Shown here in pieces: positions 62,101-64,000 of a DNA stretch of 64,000 nucleotides. The stretch is from Pusillimonas sp. UBA3987 (GTDB taxonomy: Bacteria > Pseudomonadota > Gammaproteobacteria > Burkholderiales > Burkholderiaceae_B), in contig DGCD01000007.1 of assembly GCA_002384935.1 (NCBI GenBank), positions 1 through 64,000 on the forward strand, read 5' to 3'. Made by a program: the position numbers and the translations under genes. How positions within the stretch are numbered: the stretch's first letter is position 1; every line of letters starts with the position of its first letter. The notes beneath the pieces are model-generated. The model was not told where the DNA came from. It searched no databases and saw only the letters and a list, made by a program, of their open reading frames with translations.

Positions 62101-62958
62101 ACCCCTTTTTTCCAGACCTGGAGTTTGTTCGGGCAGTACCCCGCCATTCTGGACGACAAGGTGGTGGGTGAACAGGCGCGCAAGCTGTTCGAAGAAGGGC
62201 AGGCCATGTTGCGCAAGATTATCGATGGCAGATGGCTTACAGCCAATGGCGTCGTGGCGTTTTATCCTGCCAATGCGGTTAATGGAGAGGATATTGAAGT
62301 TTATACCGACGATACCCGCTCAGAGGTCTTGTTCACCTGGCGTAATCTGCGCCAGCAGGGGGTTAAGCGCGAAGGCGTCGATAACAAGTGTTTGGCTGAT
62401 TACATTGCCCCCAAATCGTCCGGCTTGAAAGATTATATTGGTTTGTTCGCGGTAACCGGTGGCCTGGGTATTGAAAAATATGAACAGATTTTCCAGAACG
62501 ACAATGATGATTATTCAGTCATTATGCTCAAAGCGCTGGCCGACCGTTTCGCGGAAGGCTTTGCTGAATGCCTGCATGCGCGGGTGCGTACTGATTTGTG
62601 GGGCTACGTGCCGGACGAAACCCTCGATAACCCATCGTTGATTGCTGAAAAATATCAGGGTATCCGGCCGGCGCCGGGTTATCCGGCCTGCCCTGAGCAC
62701 GTCGTCAAGCGGGACATGTTCCAGGTTCTGCAGGCGGAAAAGATCGGCATGGAACTGACGGATAGTTTTGCGATGTTTCCGGCGTCCAGTGTCTCGGGCT
62801 TTTATCTGAGTCATCCGCAGTCTCAGTATTTTAATGTGGGTAATATCGGCGAGGACCAATTCAACGATTATGTGCAGCGCAGTGGCCGTGACGACGATGA
62901 TGTGCGGCGCACCCTGGCCAGTGTGCTGGGTTTTAAAGTGGCAGTGGCTGCTGCCTAG
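59161..62958 (+). CDS. metH: Cobalamin-dependent methionine synthase
   Basis: MetH transfers the methyl group of 5-methyltetrahydrofolate to homocysteine through methylcobalamin. The 1265-residue protein carries all four modules: homocysteine domain (about 15-340, zinc ligands in GLNCALGA and GGCCGT), pterin-binding domain (about 365-620), B12 domain (about 670-900, with the DVHDIGKNIV cobalt-ligand His), and the AdoMet reactivation domain (about 920-1265). The start is GTG 59161 with CAGG upstream; no ATG is available near the N-terminus. It is divergent from the B12 uptake genes, whose product supplies its cofactor. I see no riboswitch in its own short leader. Confidence 0.96.
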   Translation: MPYPNLPYPLNTYTHGRRFVELLADRILVLDGAVGTMIQRYKLSEADFRGERFAGHGKDLKGNNELLCLVRPDIVSEIHSQYLEAGADVIETNTFGATSVAQGDYGLPELAYEMNVAAAKLARQACDAFSTPQRPRFVAGALGPQPKTASISPDVNDPAARNVTFEELREAYSEQLNGLLDGGIDIVLIETIFDTLNAKAAIFAVETVFETRGVRLPVMISGTVTDASGRILSGQTVEAFWNSVRHARPVTIGLNCALGAALMRPYVAELAKVCDTYVCVYPNAGLPNPMAETGFDETPEDTSSLLQEFATAGLVNMVGGCCGTTPEHIHAIVEKVASLPVRAVPQIPVKTRLSGLEPLNFDGDSLFINVGERTNVTGSKKFLRLIREELYEEALSVARQQVESGAQIIDINMDEAMLDSAACMRRFLNMVASEPDISRVPIMIDSSKWSVIEAGLQCVQGKAVVNSISMKEGVEPFLEQARLCRKYGAAVVVMAFDEKGQADTLQRRIDICGKAYKLLVEEVGFPPEDIIFDPNVFAIATGIDEHNHYAVDFIEGTRWITQNLPHARVSGGISNVSFSFRGNEPVREAIHTVFLYYAIQEGLTMGIVNAGQLGVYQDIDTRLLELIEDVVLDRDPPVARKDDTDELTPTERLVVFAETVKGSGTKREEDLAWRDQPVETRLSHALVHGITTFIVEDTEEVRQRIADQGGRPIQVIEGPLMDGMNVVGDLFGSGKMFLPQVVKSARVMKQAVAHLIPFIEEEKRQIKAAGGDVRAKGKIVIATVKGDVHDIGKNIVTVVLQCNNFEVVNMGVMVPCAEILAKAKEENADIIGLSGLITPSLEEMAYVASEMQRDAYFTERNTPLLVGGATTSRVHTAVKIAPNYEGPVIYVPDASRSVGVATQLVSDQSQAYLDALSKEYEQVRERHAKRKETPLVTLEDARKNRPDIDWSTYTPPKPKFIGRREFKHYDLAEIARYIDWTPFFQTWSLFGQYPAILDDKVVGEQARKLFEEGQAMLRKIIDGRWLTANGVVAFYPANAVNGEDIEVYTDDTRSEVLFTWRNLRQQGVKREGVDNKCLADYIAPKSSGLKDYIGLFAVTGGLGIEKYEQIFQNDNDDYSVIMLKALADRFAEGFAECLHARVRTDLWGYVPDETLDNPSLIAEKYQGIRPAPGYPACPEHVVKRDMFQVLQAEKIGMELTDSFAMFPASSVSGFYLSHPQSQYFNVGNIGEDQFNDYVQRSGRDDDDVRRTLASVLGFKVAVAAA

Positions 62959-62966
62959 GCATTGTC

Positions 62967-63764
62967 ATGATTAACCCGGGTTCCGATTCTGCACGGCATC
63001 GCGCACTGGGTGAGTTCTTGCGCAGTGTACGTGCCCGTGTGTCGCCCCAAGCAGTTGGCTTGCCTGCGGGGGCCAGGCGCCGAACACCGGGCCTGCGCCG
63101 CGAGGAAGTGGCGCAACTGGCCGGTATCAGTGTGACCTGGTATACCTGGATCGAACAGGGGCGCGATGTTTCTGTCTCGGCTGCAGTCTGGTCCCGGCTG
63201 GCCGGCGTATTGCAGATGAATCGTGCAGAGCGGCACTATTTGTTCGAATTGGCTGAGGCTGCTGATCCCGAGCACGGGCGTGAAACACCGGAGCAATTGC
63301 CGGAAGGCTTGCAATTGTGCGTGGATAGCGTCACCGTGCCTGCCTATATTCTTGATCGTAGCTGGAATGTCCTTTGCCGTAATAGTCTTATGCTGGCCCT
63401 TTTCTCGGGGTGGCCCGACCGCGATGCCGAGCCTAATCTATTGCGTTTCATGTTTCAGGATGAGGCAGCCAAAACGTTGGTTGAGGACTGGGAAGCCCGT
63501 GCGCAGCGGGTGGTGGCCGAGTTTCGCGCCGAGACGGCCTCGTTTGCAGAAGAGCCCGAAGTGAGCGCGCTGATTGAGTCCCTGTTGGAAACAAGCCCTG
63601 TTTTTGCGCATTGGTGGACGCGTCAGACCGTGATAGAACGCGAAGGCGGGCGTCGCGCATTTTTTCATCCGGACAAAGGCAGGATATCGTATCGCCAGAT
63701 GACCTTTCATCTGGCGATACGACCCGATTGTAAATTGGTCATGCTTTTGGATGAGGCCGACTAG
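62967..63764 (+). CDS. XRE-family regulator with MmyB-like ligand domain
   Basis: The 265-residue protein has an N-terminal helix-turn-helix (about 10-90; RRRTPGLRREEVAQLAGISVTWYTWIEQGRD is typical) and a C-terminal MmyB-like, PAS-related domain (about 110-265) that in other members binds a small hydrophobic ligand. The N-terminus starts eight bases after metH stops. Such regulators usually control a neighbouring oxidoreductase or transporter; here the next gene is a convergent MFS transporter, so the target is uncertain. A perfect 15-bp hairpin lies in its coding sequence at 63688-63721. Confidence 0.88.
   Translation: MINPGSDSARHRALGEFLRSVRARVSPQAVGLPAGARRRTPGLRREEVAQLAGISVTWYTWIEQGRDVSVSAAVWSRLAGVLQMNRAERHYLFELAEAADPEHGRETPEQLPEGLQLCVDSVTVPAYILDRSWNVLCRNSLMLALFSGWPDRDAEPNLLRFMFQDEAAKTLVEDWEARAQRVVAEFRAETASFAEEPEVSALIESLLETSPVFAHWWTRQTVIEREGGRRAFFHPDKGRISYRQMTFHLAIRPDCKLVMLLDEAD
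63688..63721. repeat. Perfect 15-bp inverted repeat inside the regulator gene
   Basis: Arms CGTATCGCCAGATGA (63688-63702) and its exact reverse complement (63707-63721) are separated by four bases. It starts 77 bases before the regulator stop. No T-run follows it on the plus strand, so it is not a classical terminator. Confidence 0.9.
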
Positions 63765-63797
63765 GCTGCTCGCCGCCTGGGCCGCATCCGCGTGAGT

Positions 63798-64000
63798 TCA
63801 GGTCTGGCGCTGTCGCCTTTTTCCCTCCAGGGCTTCAGTGGCGTTTTCAGGCAACCGCCGAAACGAGAAAAAGGATGTTGCGGTAATCAGGCCAATGACG
63901 ATGAAGCCCCACATGACGTCGACACGTTCCAGTGTCGCGGCTTCACGCCAGTTCATGCTCAGGTTCAGCACCAGCGCCGCGCACCCAACCCCCAGGCTGA
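63798..64000 (-). CDS. C-terminal fragment of an MFS transporter (cut by window end)
   Basis: On the minus strand one frame is open from the right edge to a TGA at 63798, giving the last 66 residues of a protein whose start lies outside the window. It has the end of one membrane span (VGCAALVLNLS), a short loop (MNWREAATLERVD), a final span (MWGFIVIGLITATSFFSF) and RRLPENATEALEG. This tail is characteristic of DHA2-type major facilitator drug-proton antiporters. It is convergent with the XRE regulator, 33 bases away. Confidence 0.75.
   Translation of the reverse strand, partial: SLGVGCAALVLNLSMNWREAATLERVDVMWGFIVIGLITATSFFSFRRLPENATEALEGKRRQRQT

Noticed and set aside
1..64000. tRNA, rRNA, CRISPR, transposon or prophage
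   Set aside because: I looked for T-loop patterns, regularly spaced repeats, transposase or integrase motifs and terminal inverted repeats and found none.

Overview
The window reads as a chromosomal stretch of a Gram-negative betaproteobacterium, most likely order Burkholderiales and probably near Alcaligenaceae (Bordetella/Pusillimonas-like). This rests on gene content and order: rsmB-DUF4390-ntrY/ntrX, a DUF3683 FAD/Fe-S oxidoreductase, the kdsD-kdsC-lptCAB-hpf-ptsN-hprK-rapZ run, secB-grxC-gpsA, pcm-tolC, a SphB1-like subtilase autotransporter and full LPS/heptose functions. Base composition looks moderately GC-rich by eye; it was not computed. Coding density is very high, and I see no rRNA, tRNA, CRISPR array, insertion sequence, integrase or phage gene. 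Most of the window is core genome.

Layout. 1-7.7 kb: a perfect-hairpin terminator, a possible 32-residue membrane peptide, an RluA-type pseudouridine synthase, yggS, an orphan amino-acid binding protein, a small membrane protein, dprA, def-fmt and rimO. 7.8-12.8 kb: rsmB, a DUF4390 protein and an NtrY/NtrX-type two-component pair. 12.9-15.9 kb: a subtilisin-like autotransporter carrying a nine-G tract in frame. 15.9-25.8 kb: a BioC-like methyltransferase, comF, trmL, the rhodanese-grxC-secB-gpsA operon on the minus strand, then gpmA-envC-ctpA-moeB on the plus strand. 25-31 kb: the minus run yraN-diaA-dolP-tlpA-like-argB-HAD phosphatase, with rsmI divergent. 30-37.7 kb: a long minus run for envelope biogenesis and nitrogen-PTS control (kdsD, kdsC, lptC, lptA, lptB, hpf, ptsN, hprK, rapZ, rlpA). 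37.8-44.4 kb: apt, ilvA, a VTT-domain membrane protein and a 1313-residue FAD/Fe-S oxidoreductase. 44.4-50.9 kb: phoB-phoR, then ubiE, a Tim44-like protein, ubiJ and ubiB. 51-54.4 kb: a diiron ferritin-like protein, rfaE2, and pcm-tolC. 54.4-63 kb: thiG-thiD, then btuB-btuF behind a clear cobalamin riboswitch, divergent from B12-dependent metH. The right edge holds an XRE/MmyB-type regulator and the C-terminal end of an MFS transporter.

How the genes work together. Three themes recur. Envelope assembly: Kdo supply, Lpt transport, heptose activation, RlpA, EnvC, DolP, TolC, SecB. Protein and RNA maturation: Def, Fmt, RimO, RsmB, RsmI, TrmL, Pcm. B12-centred methionine synthesis: riboswitch, BtuB, BtuF, MetH.

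I did not find a convincing wholly new multi-gene system. The observations most worth a second look are the nine-G tract in the autotransporter (possible phase variation); the missing rpoN in its usual place between lptB and hpf, together with an NtrX-like regulator that lacks the sigma-54-activating AAA+ domain; a perfect 15-bp hairpin inside the last regulator gene; and a ferritin-like diiron protein of unknown role beside the ubiquinone genes.
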